The translations under genes were made by a program, and so were the position numbers. Positions 44,555-53,900 of a stretch of DNA of 64,000 nucleotides are shown here, piece after piece. The notes beneath the pieces were generated by a model. It made no database searches. It saw only the letters and a program-made list of their open reading frames with translations, and was not told where the DNA came from. The stretch is from Mesorhizobium huakuii (GTDB lineage: Bacteria > Pseudomonadota > Alphaproteobacteria > Rhizobiales > Rhizobiaceae): the NCBI RefSeq assembly GCF_014189455.1, contig NZ_CP050296.1, positions 3,096,001 through 3,160,000 on the forward strand. The letters run 5' to 3'. The first letter of the stretch is position 1; each line of letters starts with the position of its first letter.

Positions 44555-45118
44555 TTAGGTTGACTTGTATCCGGCGCTTTCGATGTAGTTGTTACATTCA
44601 TTTGAGGTGACGACGTCGAGGGTGCTGGCGATGGCGCTGTGTACGGCCTGGATGCTTCGCTTGGCGGCACGTCGCATGCAGTGCTTGAGCTTGGCGAAGA
44701 GCTTCTCGATTGGATTGAGATCTGGACTGTAAGGCGGCAGGAAGAAGAGCCGCGCACCGGCGGCCCTGACGATGTCGCGGACGGCTTGGCCCTTGTGAGA
44801 TCCGAGATTGTCGAGAATGACGATGTCACCCGGCTTCAGGGTCTTGATGAGTTCGGTTTCGACATAGACACGGAAGGCCTGCGCATTGATGGGTCCGTCA
44901 ATGACCCAAGGCGCCTCTACCCGATCATGCCGCAGTGCGGCGATGAAGGTCATCGTCTTCCAATGACCATATGGCGCGTGAGCCATCAGCCGCTTGCCGC
45001 GCACACCCCAGCCGCGCAACGGCGCCATGTTGGTCTTGACCCACGTTTCATCCAGGAAGACCAGGCGCGTTGGGTCAATGCGGGTCTGATAGCGCATCCA
45101 TTGCGTCCGCCGACGCAT
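44555..45118 (-). CDS. IS630 transposase, C-terminal (DDE) part
   Basis: The 187-residue frame holds the DDE catalytic residues: Asp in LVFLDETWVKTN, Asp in VILDNLGSHKG and Glu in PYSPDLNPIEKLFAKLK. It lacks the DNA-binding domain, which is in the upstream frame. It is probably made as a fusion by ribosomal frameshifting at the A-run near 45160-45170. Confidence 0.85.
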   Translation of the reverse strand: MRRRTQWMRYQTRIDPTRLVFLDETWVKTNMAPLRGWGVRGKRLMAHAPYGHWKTMTFIAALRHDRVEAPWVIDGPINAQAFRVYVETELIKTLKPGDIVILDNLGSHKGQAVRDIVRAAGARLFFLPPYSPDLNPIEKLFAKLKHCMRRAAKRSIQAVHSAIASTLDVVTSNECNNYIESAGYKST

Positions 45119-45137
45119 CAGCTTTGGCTTGAGTTGC

Positions 45138-45500
45138 TCAGCCGGCAGAACGGTTTTTTTTAAAACTCTTGCCCTCGCGATGCAGGAAGCGACCGACGCT
45201 GGCAGGGTGGATGATGAGACCCCGGTCAGCCAGTGCGGCCGTCAATTCATGAAGCGTTATGTTGGCATCCCGCTCGACCTCGCTCAGGACGAAGGCACGA
45301 TGCTCCCCGTCAATCAGATAGGGTCGATGACCGCCCATCTTGCCGGGTGCCGCACTGCCCAGCCGACGCTTGCGCGCCGCCCACTTGATCACGCTCGAAA
45401 CTGCCACCTTCAGTGCCGCGGCCACCTCTCGGCTCGTCTCGCCTTCTTCAAGGCGAGCCAACGCCCGTTCCCGCAAATCCATCGAATAAGGCTTGGCCAT
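45138..45500 (-). CDS. IS630 transposase, N-terminal (DNA-binding) part
   Basis: The 120-residue frame has the helix-turn-helix of IS630 transposases (MAKPYSMDLRERALARLEEG, TSREVAAALKVAVSSVIKW). It ends in a lysine run (FKKNRSAG) encoded by a stretch of eight A residues, a likely slippery site for fusion to the DDE part, which is in another frame. Confidence 0.85.
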   Translation of the reverse strand: MAKPYSMDLRERALARLEEGETSREVAAALKVAVSSVIKWAARKRRLGSAAPGKMGGHRPYLIDGEHRAFVLSEVERDANITLHELTAALADRGLIIHPASVGRFLHREGKSFKKNRSAG

Positions 45501-45627
45501 CTGTCCCGACCTCCAACGGTCAGAACATCGAATCTGATTTGCTCAGTCTTGGGAATCCCGATTCAGACAAAACGCGAACCGCTCTAGATCGACTGACTCT
45601 ATCTCGCAATTGGTTTTTGGAGTGCGC

Positions 45628-45753
45628 ATGAACGTCTCGCGATCGAGCTTCCTGACCGATCTGACTCTCCCGGCGATGGGGGATCGCTGGGCCGCGTTGC
45701 CGACGGAAACGTCCCAGACGCCGCGGCTACGGAAGGGTTCGACGAACGAATAA
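45628..45753 (+). CDS. possible 41-residue peptide
   Basis: ATG at 45628 has GGAG six bases upstream, and the frame runs to TAA at 45751-45753 (MNVSRSSFLTDLTLPAMGDR...). It lies between the IS630 element and the integrated element. Not a recognised family; it may be the end of a gene cut by the IS insertion. Confidence 0.3.
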   Translation: MNVSRSSFLTDLTLPAMGDRWAALPTETSQTPRLRKGSTNE

Positions 45754-45772
45754 AATGAGTGGTTTCCAAGAA

Positions 45773-45824
45773 ATTGGCGCGCCCGAAGAGATTCGAACTC
45801 CTGACCCCCAGATTCGTAGTCTGG
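45773..45824. repeat. attL of the tRNA-Arg element (52-bp direct repeat)
   Basis: This is identical to 60818-60869 over 52 bp and equals the 3' half of the tRNA-Arg(ACG) gene read on the reverse strand. Sequence diverges immediately after the last GG (GATCTG here, TGCTCT in the real tRNA). It marks the left junction of the integrated element. Confidence 0.9.
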
Positions 45825-45951
45825 GATCTGCATCGTGCAGCTTTGTGCGAAGACATTCCGTAACTCTCCAAAACACCAGCAATTCCGGCATTCCTCGATT
45901 TGCTTTGCGTGCGGCAATGTGCGAGAGAAAGCGACAATGCGCAACTGTTTT

Positions 45952-45970
45952 GTGCCCCCAACGTGCCCCC
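45952..45970 (+). promoter_or_regulatory. candidate integrase arm-type sites, left end
   Basis: GTGCCCCC occurs at 45952-45959 and 45963-45970, 11 bp apart, with a partial third copy at 45980. The same pair with the same spacing occurs at the right end (60754-60772). It lies between attL and the int start, where arm sites are expected. Confidence 0.5.
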
Positions 45971-45986
45971 GGAGATTTTGTGCCCG

Positions 45987-47297
45987 ATGGCGAAGCTGAC
46001 AAACGACATCGTCAAGAACGCCATGCCGGCGGCCGGCAAGAGGCTGGAGCTACGCGACGACGTCGAGACAGGGCTCATTTTCCGGGTCACTGAAAAAGGG
46101 GTTCGCTCATGGTCGGTCCGCTACCGGAACGCCGCCGGAGAGCATCGCCGGAAGAACCTTGGCGCTTACCCGTCTGTCGGCCTCGCCAAAGCGCGGGAGG
46201 AGGCTCGGAAGGCAAAGGGGGCTGTCGCCGGTGGCGCCGACGTGGTGGCGCTGGACAAGGCCAGCAAGGCCGAGGAACGGCGCAAGCACTTGCACAAGCT
46301 GGGCGGGCTGGCCGATGCCTATTTCATCGCAGCGGCCGAAGGAACGCATAAGGGCGGCCCCAAGGCGGCGCCGAAGCGAGCAACGACGATCGCCGAGGAG
46401 AAGCGAATATTCGAGAAGCTGGTCAAGCCCAAGTTTGGCGAAAGCGCGGTGGCGAACATTACTCGTATCGAGATCCGGGATTTCGTCGCCAAACAGGCAA
46501 AGGCTGCGAAGTCGAACGGCCGGCATTGCCGCAACATCATCCGCCAGTTGATGAGCTTCGCGGTGCGGGAAGGGGTCATAGATTACAATCCGGCTCACGA
46601 TATCGCTGTGGCTGCGCCGAAGGTTCGCACGACGGTCTTGAAGGATTCCGACCTGAAAGCCTTCTGGCTGGCCTGCCAGCGGCCGCAGGACGTCGAAGAC
46701 CTTGCCATGTCCAAGCTGATGGGGATCGCGCTCAGGATGGCCGCTGTAACGCTGCAGCGCGGCGGTGAGGTGGTCGGCATGCGATGGGCGGAGATAGACC
46801 GCGCCGCCAAGACTTGGCTCATCCCAGCCGAGCGCATGAAGGGGAAGAAGTCGCATATGGTGCCGCTCAGCACCGCCGCCCTGGCGCTGCTCGACGAAGC
46901 CCAAGCCGCAGTCGAGGGGAATGGCACCGATTATGTGTTCCCATCGCCCCGATCTAAGGAAGACCAGCCGATCGACAGACGGGCATTTTCACGGGCAATG
47001 AAGCGGCTGGTCGAGGCCGTGAAGATCGGCGCGGCAACCCCGCATGATCTGCGGCGCACAGGCGCCACCATGCTCACAAGCGAGCGGATCGGATTTCCCC
47101 GGTTTATCGTGTCCCAGATCATCGCGCATGCCGGCGACACTGGCGGCGCAGCGGCGGTGACCGGCAAGCACTACGATTTGAACGATTACCTTCCCGAGAA
47201 GCGCCGCGCGCTGGATGCCTGGGCACTGCTGCTTGAAGAAATCGTCACCGACGTAAAGCGAGCAGAGAACGTAATAGAGTTACCTAGGCAGGCGTGA
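45987..47297 (+). CDS. int: tyrosine-recombinase integrase (P4-like)
   Basis: This 436-residue integrase has an N-terminal DUF4102 arm-binding domain (MAKLTNDIVKNAMPAAGKRL, LGAYPSVGLAKAREEA) and a catalytic domain with Arg in LQRGGEVVGMRW, HDLRRTGAT and a C-terminal Tyr region (GKHYDLNDY). It is 163 bp from attL and reads into the element, the usual arrangement. The ATG at 45987 is chosen because the DUF4102 sequence starts there. Confidence 0.92.
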   Translation: MAKLTNDIVKNAMPAAGKRLELRDDVETGLIFRVTEKGVRSWSVRYRNAAGEHRRKNLGAYPSVGLAKAREEARKAKGAVAGGADVVALDKASKAEERRKHLHKLGGLADAYFIAAAEGTHKGGPKAAPKRATTIAEEKRIFEKLVKPKFGESAVANITRIEIRDFVAKQAKAAKSNGRHCRNIIRQLMSFAVREGVIDYNPAHDIAVAAPKVRTTVLKDSDLKAFWLACQRPQDVEDLAMSKLMGIALRMAAVTLQRGGEVVGMRWAEIDRAAKTWLIPAERMKGKKSHMVPLSTAALALLDEAQAAVEGNGTDYVFPSPRSKEDQPIDRRAFSRAMKRLVEAVKIGAATPHDLRRTGATMLTSERIGFPRFIVSQIIAHAGDTGGAAAVTGKHYDLNDYLPEKRRALDAWALLLEEIVTDVKRAENVIELPRQA

Positions 47298-47324
47298 AAA
47301 AGCCCGCCACCATCGGCAGCGGGC
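47297..47324 (-). terminator. intrinsic terminator of the reverse-strand genes facing int
   Basis: On the reverse strand GCCCGC-(loop of 11)-GCGGGC is followed by TTTTT. It stops transcripts from the 47348-48249 genes just before they would enter the int gene antisense. The stem touches the int stop codon. Confidence 0.7.
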
Positions 47325-47347
47325 CAAATCCGTAACGGTTACGAATT

Positions 47348-47536
47348 TCAATGCATCGAAGACAGAAGCGATATTAACCCAGCAGCAGCATTGGATCGGG
47401 CTGGCTCGGCGCCATCGGAGCGCACCACACGGTCGACCGCCGCAAGCAGGTTGACCCTTTCGGCCTCGCTCATGAGATGCCAGGCCGCCACAAGCTTCTG
47501 AACGACGTCGTTCTCGCCTTGCATGTGCGCGCTCAT
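47348..47536 (-). CDS. small hypothetical element protein
   Basis: This 62-residue acidic-helical peptide (MSAHMQGENDVVQKLVAAWH...) overlaps the upstream gene by 4 bp. It ends 24 bp before the terminator stem. No family is recognised. Confidence 0.55.
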   Translation of the reverse strand: MSAHMQGENDVVQKLVAAWHLMSEAERVNLLAAVDRVVRSDGAEPARSNAAAGLISLLSSMH

Positions 47537-48249
47537 GACACTCCTCCCGCCATAGCCTTGATATCCGCCGTCAGGCTTTCCAGGATTTCATATTCGTTGA
47601 ACGTCCAACGCTGGTGCACGCGAAGCTTGACCAGCATCCCGGCCAGCGTCTGCGCGCGCATGTCGAGAAGAGACTCGGCGATGTCCCCGGCGGTGCTAAT
47701 CAACCTTTCTCGCTCGTCCTCGACCTCCCGCAAGCCGCTTTTGCGAATGATCTCCTCGCATTCGGCCTGCCATGCCTTAAAGCGCTCGGTGAGTTGCCTG
47801 TCGTTCTCCCTCCAGGCGACGGCGGCGGGATGGGCCAACCACGAATCATCGATCTTGTCGGGATCGACACCTCTTGCCATATCCCAAAACGTGGCCTTGA
47901 TCTCATCAGTTCCCGGAAGCTTAGGGGGCTTTGGCGGCTTGAGGCGGTATACCCGTTCCTCGATTTCTCCAACCTTGTCGGCGACACCCTCATAGATCGC
48001 GAATGCAGAATTGAACTCGGTTTCGATCCGAAACAGTTCGGCGTCGACGTGTTGGGCTGGCGCCGCCGGGACGCTTCCAAAATCAGGAAACACTTTCGGC
48101 GACGTCGCGACGGTGGCAAGCGCCGCGGTCGAGCCTCCAACGGCAGCGAGGGCGCCAAGCAGGGCGCGGCGGGAAAATCTCCCGATGATCGGCATTACCT
48201 CGGCAGCGGGCATAGCTTCGCCGGCGGCCGGAACACGGGTGTTCGGCAT
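47533..48249 (-). CDS. hypothetical element protein with signal-like N-terminus
   Basis: This 238-residue protein has a Tat-like or hydrophobic segment (RFSRRALLGALAAVGGSTAA at about 24-43) followed by a helical body rich in Glu and Arg. A Pro/Lys linker KPPKPPKLPG lies in the middle. It is divergent from the XRE gene. Similar hypothetical proteins occur in rhizobial integrated elements, from general recollection; function unknown. Confidence 0.65.
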   Translation of the reverse strand: MPNTRVPAAGEAMPAAEVMPIIGRFSRRALLGALAAVGGSTAALATVATSPKVFPDFGSVPAAPAQHVDAELFRIETEFNSAFAIYEGVADKVGEIEERVYRLKPPKPPKLPGTDEIKATFWDMARGVDPDKIDDSWLAHPAAVAWRENDRQLTERFKAWQAECEEIIRKSGLREVEDERERLISTAGDIAESLLDMRAQTLAGMLVKLRVHQRWTFNEYEILESLTADIKAMAGGVS

Positions 48250-48311
48250 GATCTTTCCTTTCAGACATGGGTTGGATGCGCCTATTGCTCTTTTTGGCTC
48301 ATCTGGTAGCC

Positions 48312-48340
48312 TTAATGGCTGAATTAGATTGCAGTGTCAA
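48312..48340 (-). promoter_or_regulatory. possible promoter of the 48249-47348 gene pair
   Basis: On the reverse strand TTGACA (48340-48335), a 17-bp spacer and CATTAA (48317-48312) precede the gene at 48249 by about 60 bp. The -35 is perfect, the -10 weak. TGTCA repeats nearby could bind the divergent XRE repressor. Confidence 0.4.
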
Positions 48341-48385
48341 TCTTTTTGTGTCACCAATTAGCCGGAAAGTTTGAAAGGGTCGAAA

Positions 48386-48625
48386 GTGATCAACGAAATG
48401 CAGATCAGAGCGGCGCGCGCGCTCATTGATTGGTCTCAGGGTGACTTGGCTGAAAAATCAGGCCTCGCCCTCGCGACCATCAAGCGGATGGAGAAGCTCG
48501 GGCCGGGTCGCAGTTCTGTCGACAACGCCCAGGCTGTACAAGCGGCACTGGAAGCAGCTGGCGTTCTGTTCATCGCCTCGAATGGCAACGGGCCTGGCGT
48601 CCGGCTGCGCGATCGTCCTGCCTGA
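48386..48625 (+). CDS. XRE-family helix-turn-helix regulator
   Basis: This 79-residue protein is almost entirely an XRE HTH (MQIRAARALIDWSQGDLAEK, SGLALATIKRMEKLG). A GTG at 48386 with an AAAGGG site is the probable start. Short proteins of this type act as repressors in phages and ICEs. It is divergent from the hypothetical pair to its left and 41 bp before the second recombinase gene. Confidence 0.78.
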   Translation: MINEMQIRAARALIDWSQGDLAEKSGLALATIKRMEKLGPGRSSVDNAQAVQAALEAAGVLFIASNGNGPGVRLRDRPA

Positions 48626-48666
48626 CTATTGAGAACAACTGTTATCGCTACGAACGGGGGGTTTCC

Positions 48667-49629
48667 ATGTCTGCTTTGAGCATCGTCTCAACTTCGAACA
48701 CGCTGCCGGCCGTCTCCGATCTCACCGATGAGGCGATCGACTATGGCCGGGCCGCGCTATCGGCGAATACCATGCGCGCCTACAGGACCGACTGGAGCGC
48801 CTTTCAGGACTGGTGTGCGGCCCGTGGTCGGACGTCGCTACCGGCCTCGCCTGCAACCGTGGCGAACTTCGCATCAGCGCTGGCCAATGCCGGCAAGCGC
48901 GTGTCGACGATCGGCCGCAGCCTGGCCGCGATCCGGTTCTTTCACCGCGGCGCCGGCATGGATAACCCGACCGAGGATGCTGGCGTTGCCGCCATCCTGA
49001 AAGGCATACGGCGCACCGTGGGCGTAGCGCCTCGCCAGAAGGCTCCAGCAACCGCCGACGTCATCCATTGCATCTTGGCTCACGTCGCGCGCGACACGCT
49101 TCAGGGGAAGCGCGACAGGGCATTGCTGCTGCTCGGATTCGCCGGCGCCTTTCGCCGCTCTGAGTTGGTCGGCATCACCGTTGCGGACCTGACCTTCAAC
49201 GATAAGGGCGTCGACGTGTTTCTAGGCCGCTCCAAGACCGACCAGGAGGGCAAGGGCCAGTCTGTCGCCATTCTCAACGGTAAGGCCCTGGCGGCCGCTG
49301 ACAGGCTCAGGGAATGGCTTGAGGCGGCCGGGATCACCGAAGGGCCAGTCTTCCGACCGATCAGCCGTGGGGACAATGTGATGCCCGGCGGTCTCACTGC
49401 TCAATCAGTGGCGCTGATCGTGAAGAAATACGCGGATGCTGCAGGGCTCGACGTGGCCAGCCTGTCAGGCCATTCCCTGCGCGCGGGCTTCATTACGTCT
49501 GCCGCCGACAATCGCGCATCGATCAGCCGCATCATGGAAGTGTCGCGTCATCGGGATCCGCGATCGGTCGAGACCTACGTGCGGCGAGCCGACCGCTACA
49601 ATGACCATGCCGGCGACGGGTTTCTCTAA
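48667..49629 (+). CDS. second tyrosine recombinase (XerC/D-like)
   Basis: This 320-residue recombinase has an N-terminal SAM-like core-binding domain (MRAYRTDWSAFQDWCAARGR) and a catalytic domain with RRSEL, KTDQEG, HSLRAGF and SRHRDPRSVETYVRRAD, so Arg, Lys, His-x-x-Arg, His and Tyr are present. It is distinct in type from the integrase at the end of the element. It may serve dimer resolution or another mobile unit within the element. Confidence 0.85.
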   Translation: MSALSIVSTSNTLPAVSDLTDEAIDYGRAALSANTMRAYRTDWSAFQDWCAARGRTSLPASPATVANFASALANAGKRVSTIGRSLAAIRFFHRGAGMDNPTEDAGVAAILKGIRRTVGVAPRQKAPATADVIHCILAHVARDTLQGKRDRALLLLGFAGAFRRSELVGITVADLTFNDKGVDVFLGRSKTDQEGKGQSVAILNGKALAAADRLREWLEAAGITEGPVFRPISRGDNVMPGGLTAQSVALIVKKYADAAGLDVASLSGHSLRAGFITSAADNRASISRIMEVSRHRDPRSVETYVRRADRYNDHAGDGFL

Positions 49630-49716
49630 ACGATGACGCCCGCCTAGGGCGGTGACCTTGCGTATAAGCCTGGACTTATGCGATTATCCGGGCTCTCCCA
49701 AATTGCGAGGCGCGGC

Positions 49717-50088
49717 ATGCTGGCACGTACTCCCCTCACCGAAATCGAGATTGAGGGCGTTGGCACATATCGGCTTCCGAACGTTTGGCAGGCTCGGCGC
49801 ATCAATCGAATCCGAGGCCCGAAACGGCACACTGCCGCGTTAGCGCTTGGTTGCGGGATGACGGCCCGGCAGTTCGACAAACTGCCCTCGGACAAGCAGG
49901 CTGAAGTTCACCGGGCATATCTAACCTTGATGTCACCCAGCAATGTCGCGACGCTGGCAGGACCGGCGCCGGCTGATACCCGAGCAATTCCCGCGGCCAC
50001 CTGTCGATCGACCAGAAACTGGCCATCGGCCGCTGGCTGCTCCGCGAAAAGGCGACATTGCCGCGCGGCCATTTCGGCCCCTGGGTAG
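49717..50088 (+). CDS. hypothetical element protein, C-terminus probably frameshifted
   Basis: The first 85 or so residues (MLARTPLTEIEIEGVGTYRL...) look genuine, but the last 40 are Arg/Ser/Ala-rich and probably out of frame. A DUF3102-like sequence continues in another frame from 49977. The gene appears to be decayed or mis-joined. Confidence 0.4.
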   Translation: MLARTPLTEIEIEGVGTYRLPNVWQARRINRIRGPKRHTAALALGCGMTARQFDKLPSDKQAEVHRAYLTLMSPSNVATLAGPAPADTRAIPAATCRSTRNWPSAAGCSAKRRHCRAAISAPG

Positions 50089-50162
50089 AGACGCAGGAAG
50101 GCCTGTCCCGAAGTATGGCTTTGCAATGCATGCGGCTGGCCACGGGCGGCGATCAAGCCTAA
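49977..50162 (+). pseudogene. DUF3102-like fragment without start codon
   Basis: The frame begins directly after a TGA at 49974-49976 and runs 61 codons to TAA. It includes LSIDQKLAIGRWLLREKATL and RGHFGPWVETQE, resembling DUF3102. It has no ATG, so it is probably the second half of a frameshifted gene whose first half is at 49717. Confidence 0.5.
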
Positions 50163-50476
50163 TTCGACCCCTGATAGCATTTCACCTGAACCTGATTGGC
50201 GAACTCGGAGATAGTCCGCTCCTTGAACTCGCTGAACAATGGCATCTCGTAGGCCATGATCACCATGCTCTTGCCAATCCCTTTGATTGGGTCGTCGTCG
50301 GCCAGTTTTTCGACGACAGACATCATCACTGACATATCGGTCCCGTTCTGGCGTTTTTGCATAATGCTGCGGGCAAGTTCGCCGATGGCAGTGCAATTAT
50401 CTGTCAAGATGTCGGCATTTAGCGGCGACGTGATCAATAAAGTGGCGATCAGCAATCCGAACCCGGCTTTGCGCAC
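50159..50476 (-). CDS. small secreted hypothetical protein
   Basis: This 105-residue protein has a signal peptide (MRKAGFGLLIATLLITSPLNA-DI) and a mature part with two cysteines (DNCTAIGEL and VKCYQG). The start is GTG at 50476. It lies in the phage-type region on the reverse strand. Family not recognised. Confidence 0.6.
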   Translation of the reverse strand: MRKAGFGLLIATLLITSPLNADILTDNCTAIGELARSIMQKRQNGTDMSVMMSVVEKLADDDPIKGIGKSMVIMAYEMPLFSEFKERTISEFANQVQVKCYQGSN

Positions 50477-50593
50477 AGTATTGCCCTCCTATTTCCCCGG
50501 CGTCAGCATTGCGCTGACTGCAGGAAAACGCAAGCGCACCCCCGCACGGGTGGCAGATAGCGAGAAGAACGATTATCGCTATCTTACGGTTCT

Positions 50594-50914
50594 TTAGGCT
50601 CGGCCCTTCGGTTTAACCTTGGCGAAGGTCGCAGCGAGGCGCCGCTCGCCCATCTCATCGGATGAGCCGGCGAACTCAATGAAGAATTGCCGCACCAACT
50701 CGTTTGGCAGTGCGAACCGGTGAATCGAGCCGTCCGGCCGGTGGAACTGGAAAGCCAGGAAGGCGCCATCCTCGGATGTTCCGAGCCAGTAGCGATCGAA
50801 CGCCACTTCCTCGAAGCTTCCGAACTGCGCCTTAAAGGCAATGCGGTTCTGCTCGACCGCCGAAGCCAACTCAGGCGGCGCCTGCCACCATTTCTCAATC
50901 GGGCTATCGGCCAT
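50594..50914 (-). CDS. hypothetical phage-type protein
   Basis: This 106-residue protein (MADSPIEKWWQAPPELASAV) overlaps the tape measure gene end by 11 bp, and so is co-translated. Residues 40-75 read as a beta-rich segment (RYWLGTSEDGAFLAFQFHRP). It may be a small tail-associated protein, by position only. Confidence 0.65.
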   Translation of the reverse strand: MADSPIEKWWQAPPELASAVEQNRIAFKAQFGSFEEVAFDRYWLGTSEDGAFLAFQFHRPDGSIHRFALPNELVRQFFIEFAGSSDEMGERRLAATFAKVKPKGRA

Positions 50915-53900
50915 TGACGGACCTCAAGCCATCGCGAACGGCAGCGGCAAGTTCCCTGCGCATGGCAGCAAGGCTGTCCTTGTTGACGTTGGCGCCGGAT
51001 GCGAAGTGAAAATGGTTCGTCTGCTGGAGCGGGCGCATGTCGCCGCCGGCCGAGGTGGTGGTGCTCGATGTGCCAGGCCGCACATCGGCGAACTGGTCGG
51101 GCCGAGCAATGATGACCTTTTCGTTCGGGCTCTTGAAGAACTCGACCTTCTGGGTATCTCCAGGGCCGCCGCCGATCATGCCGCCGGTGTCGAAACCATG
51201 TGCCTTGTTCGACGCGGCCAGAGCTTGCGCATAGCGAGCGGCATATGCGGGAGAACTCGGGCTGATGCCGTTTAGCCAGGAGTTGTAGGGGTCGCCGCCA
51301 TGCAACGCCGTCGGTGCGGTTGGTCCCGTGGATGAGCCGCCGGACGGGAGGCCGACCGACTTCATGCCGCCATAGACGAGGTTATAGGCGATCTGCTGGG
51401 GCGTCGCCGCAAGGCCGTTCGAATTGTAGCCGACAAGGCCCATGCCGCCGATTGCCGAATAATTGGCCCGTGCGCTCGCAAGGACGCGATTGAAGGCCGC
51501 AACCTGCTCTGCGGTATGCCCGGCAGCGTTGAGACCGTTCGAATCGTAGCCGGTGGCGGAAATGGAGCGGCTAGACGAGCCAGATGAAAGCCCTGAACTG
51601 CTCGCAAAGCCCGTGGTCTTGATCTCATCGAGCAACTGCGCCGTTTTCCGCGTGTTCGCCTCGATATTCATTTGCAGGGCCCACATGCGGTCTTGGTCCC
51701 GCGTGGCTACCTGTCCAGTGAAAGCGGATTGCGGATTGGCAAGCGCCGTGGACTGGCCATTTGGAATGACCGTGCCGGCGCTGGAGGGCACGACAAGCTC
51801 GGGGCCGTGCTCACCAACCCAATAGGGCGTGTTGGCGCCTACGGGGCCGCCAGCGGCGCGTGTGCCGCCAAAGCGCATGACAGTGACGCCACTACCACCA
51901 CCTGAACCCGAACCGGTATTGACCATGCCGCCTTGACCGGAATCGTAGGTCGGCACCTGATAGGCTGTCATCGATGGACCGGATTGCTGGCCGGCATCGC
52001 CACCGTAGCGCCTTACGCTGACATTGTTGCCGCCGCCGACGTCGTAAATCGATTGCGTGCCGCTGCCGACCTGCCTGGTTTGAACGGTGATCGTTACGAC
52101 CTTGTCGCGGATGGCCTGGATGGCAGCGTTGAGCTGATGCGCCGAGCCCGTATCCTGGTCCAACTGCATGCGCGTACGCACGAGGCTGTCGACGAACTTG
52201 TTGACCGCATCGACGCCGAAGCCGTCCTGGACGAGCGTCTGGCGCACCATATCGAGGCCCTGATACACGGCGTTGACGCTAGCGTTTCCGGTCTTCATTG
52301 CGTCGAAAAGCTTGGTGACGGTGTTCGTGGCGTCGGCAATGTCCGCACTCGCGTTTTTGATGGCGTGCGTATCGCCGAAAAAGGCATCCATGTTCTGTTG
52401 GCTTGAGGTCGTGGCGATCACCTTCTGAAGCCTGTCAGCCTCGGCCGTTGTCGCGTGGAATTGGCTCTGCAGATCAACCATGCCGGCGAGTTGATGCTGC
52501 CGTGCCTCCTGTACGGCTTGATCAACGGTCTGGAACAGGCCGACCGTGGCCTGTAGCTGGCCGTTTAGCTGCTGGGTGCCGAACTGGCCGGCCAAAGAGC
52601 GCGTGACGCCGTAGCCACTGCTGGCGCCGGCATTCATGGTCCCAAACAGTTTCGCGATGGTCGCGTCGGCGTTGCCGGCGCTGGCATTGACTTCCTTGAA
52701 GCCCTTGGAAACGTCGGCCAGGGTCTCTTGCGCCTTTCCACCGTTGAACGCGACATCGTTGACCGTCTTGTCGACGCCAAGGCCCTTTTCCAGTGCGAGC
52801 GCATCCTTCAGCTTGGCGATGATCTTGTCGAACTGTGCGCCATTGCCCGGATTGGCGATCGAGATAGCCGACATCTTGTCGATGACATCCTGTAGCGCAG
52901 GGGTGAGCCCCTTCCGAATGTCCGAATTCATTTCGAAGATGGCGTCAGAGAAGACGCCGAACGGCTTGCCCTGGGCTTTGTTGTTGCCGCCGAATTCGGT
53001 GAAGATGCTGGAAAGCTCGGATTTCAGCGCCTTGGTCTGAGCCTCTACGTCTGCCAGCAACAAGGCATGCTGGAAAGTCGCGGATTCCTTCGTGTAAAGC
53101 TCCATCGCGGTCTTCGCGCCGGCATATGAGGCCGCTACCTCGTCGACTATCTGCTTGTGCCTGGCCAGAACCTCATTGACATCAGAGGCACCGCCCTTGA
53201 GCGCGCCGAGTGCCTTGATAGCGACCTCTGTTCCGACCGAGATGGCCAGGAATCCGAGAACGAAGGGATTGAAGATCACGGATCCGAGAGCGCCAAGCGC
53301 CTTCATTCCGTTGCCGAGGGTAAGCACTCCAGCGCCGGTCGAGGCGAGCCGTTCATTCATCACGATCAAGCTGCCAGGGATGCGGCTGAAGTTGCCGCGC
53401 GCGATCTCGGCACCGAGCACACTGAATTCGCGGGACACACCAGCGCCAAGGCCGGCCGCTTCCGTCTCTGCGACGCCAAGCGCCGCCATGCTTGTGGCCG
53501 CCGATTTTGCGGAAACGGCAACCTCCTCATTCGCCGTAGCAAGGCCAAGCATGCCGGGGGTGATCTTTGCCAGGTTCCCGCCGGTTGCTTCGAGCGCGGC
53601 GGCGAAATCCTTGGCAGCGATGGTGCCGGCCGAGAGAGCAGCCGCACCGCCGCCGGTGCCACCGATGGCGCCCAGTTCGGCATTGGCCAATTTCGTTGCA
53701 GTTGCCACCTTGCCGAGCGCCGCGGTCGCGGCTGCAGTCGAGGTGGTGATCTTCGACATGACGGCGCTGGCGGCCGTGCCGCTGGTGGTGAGCTTCGCGA
53801 GAAACGCGTTGGTCTGTTCAACGCCAGCGGCGATCTTCTCAAGACCGGCCGAAACGCCTGCCCCGTTCAACTGTGCGGAGATTTGAGCGTCGAACGTGAC

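Larger units (their letters stand above)
44542..45584 (-). mobile_element. IS630-family insertion sequence
   Basis: A 1043-bp element flanked by TA on both sides (44540-44541 and 45585-45586), the IS630 target. The ends are inverted repeats beginning GAGCGGTTCGC at the left and GCGAACCGCTC at the right. It carries two overlapping transposase frames on the reverse strand joined across an A-rich run. Ends and target sites are intact, so it may be recent. Confidence 0.88.

Noticed and set aside
45773..45824. A second tRNA-Arg gene at the left end of the element
   Set aside because: Only the 3' half of the cloverleaf is present; it is the att duplication, not a tRNA gene.
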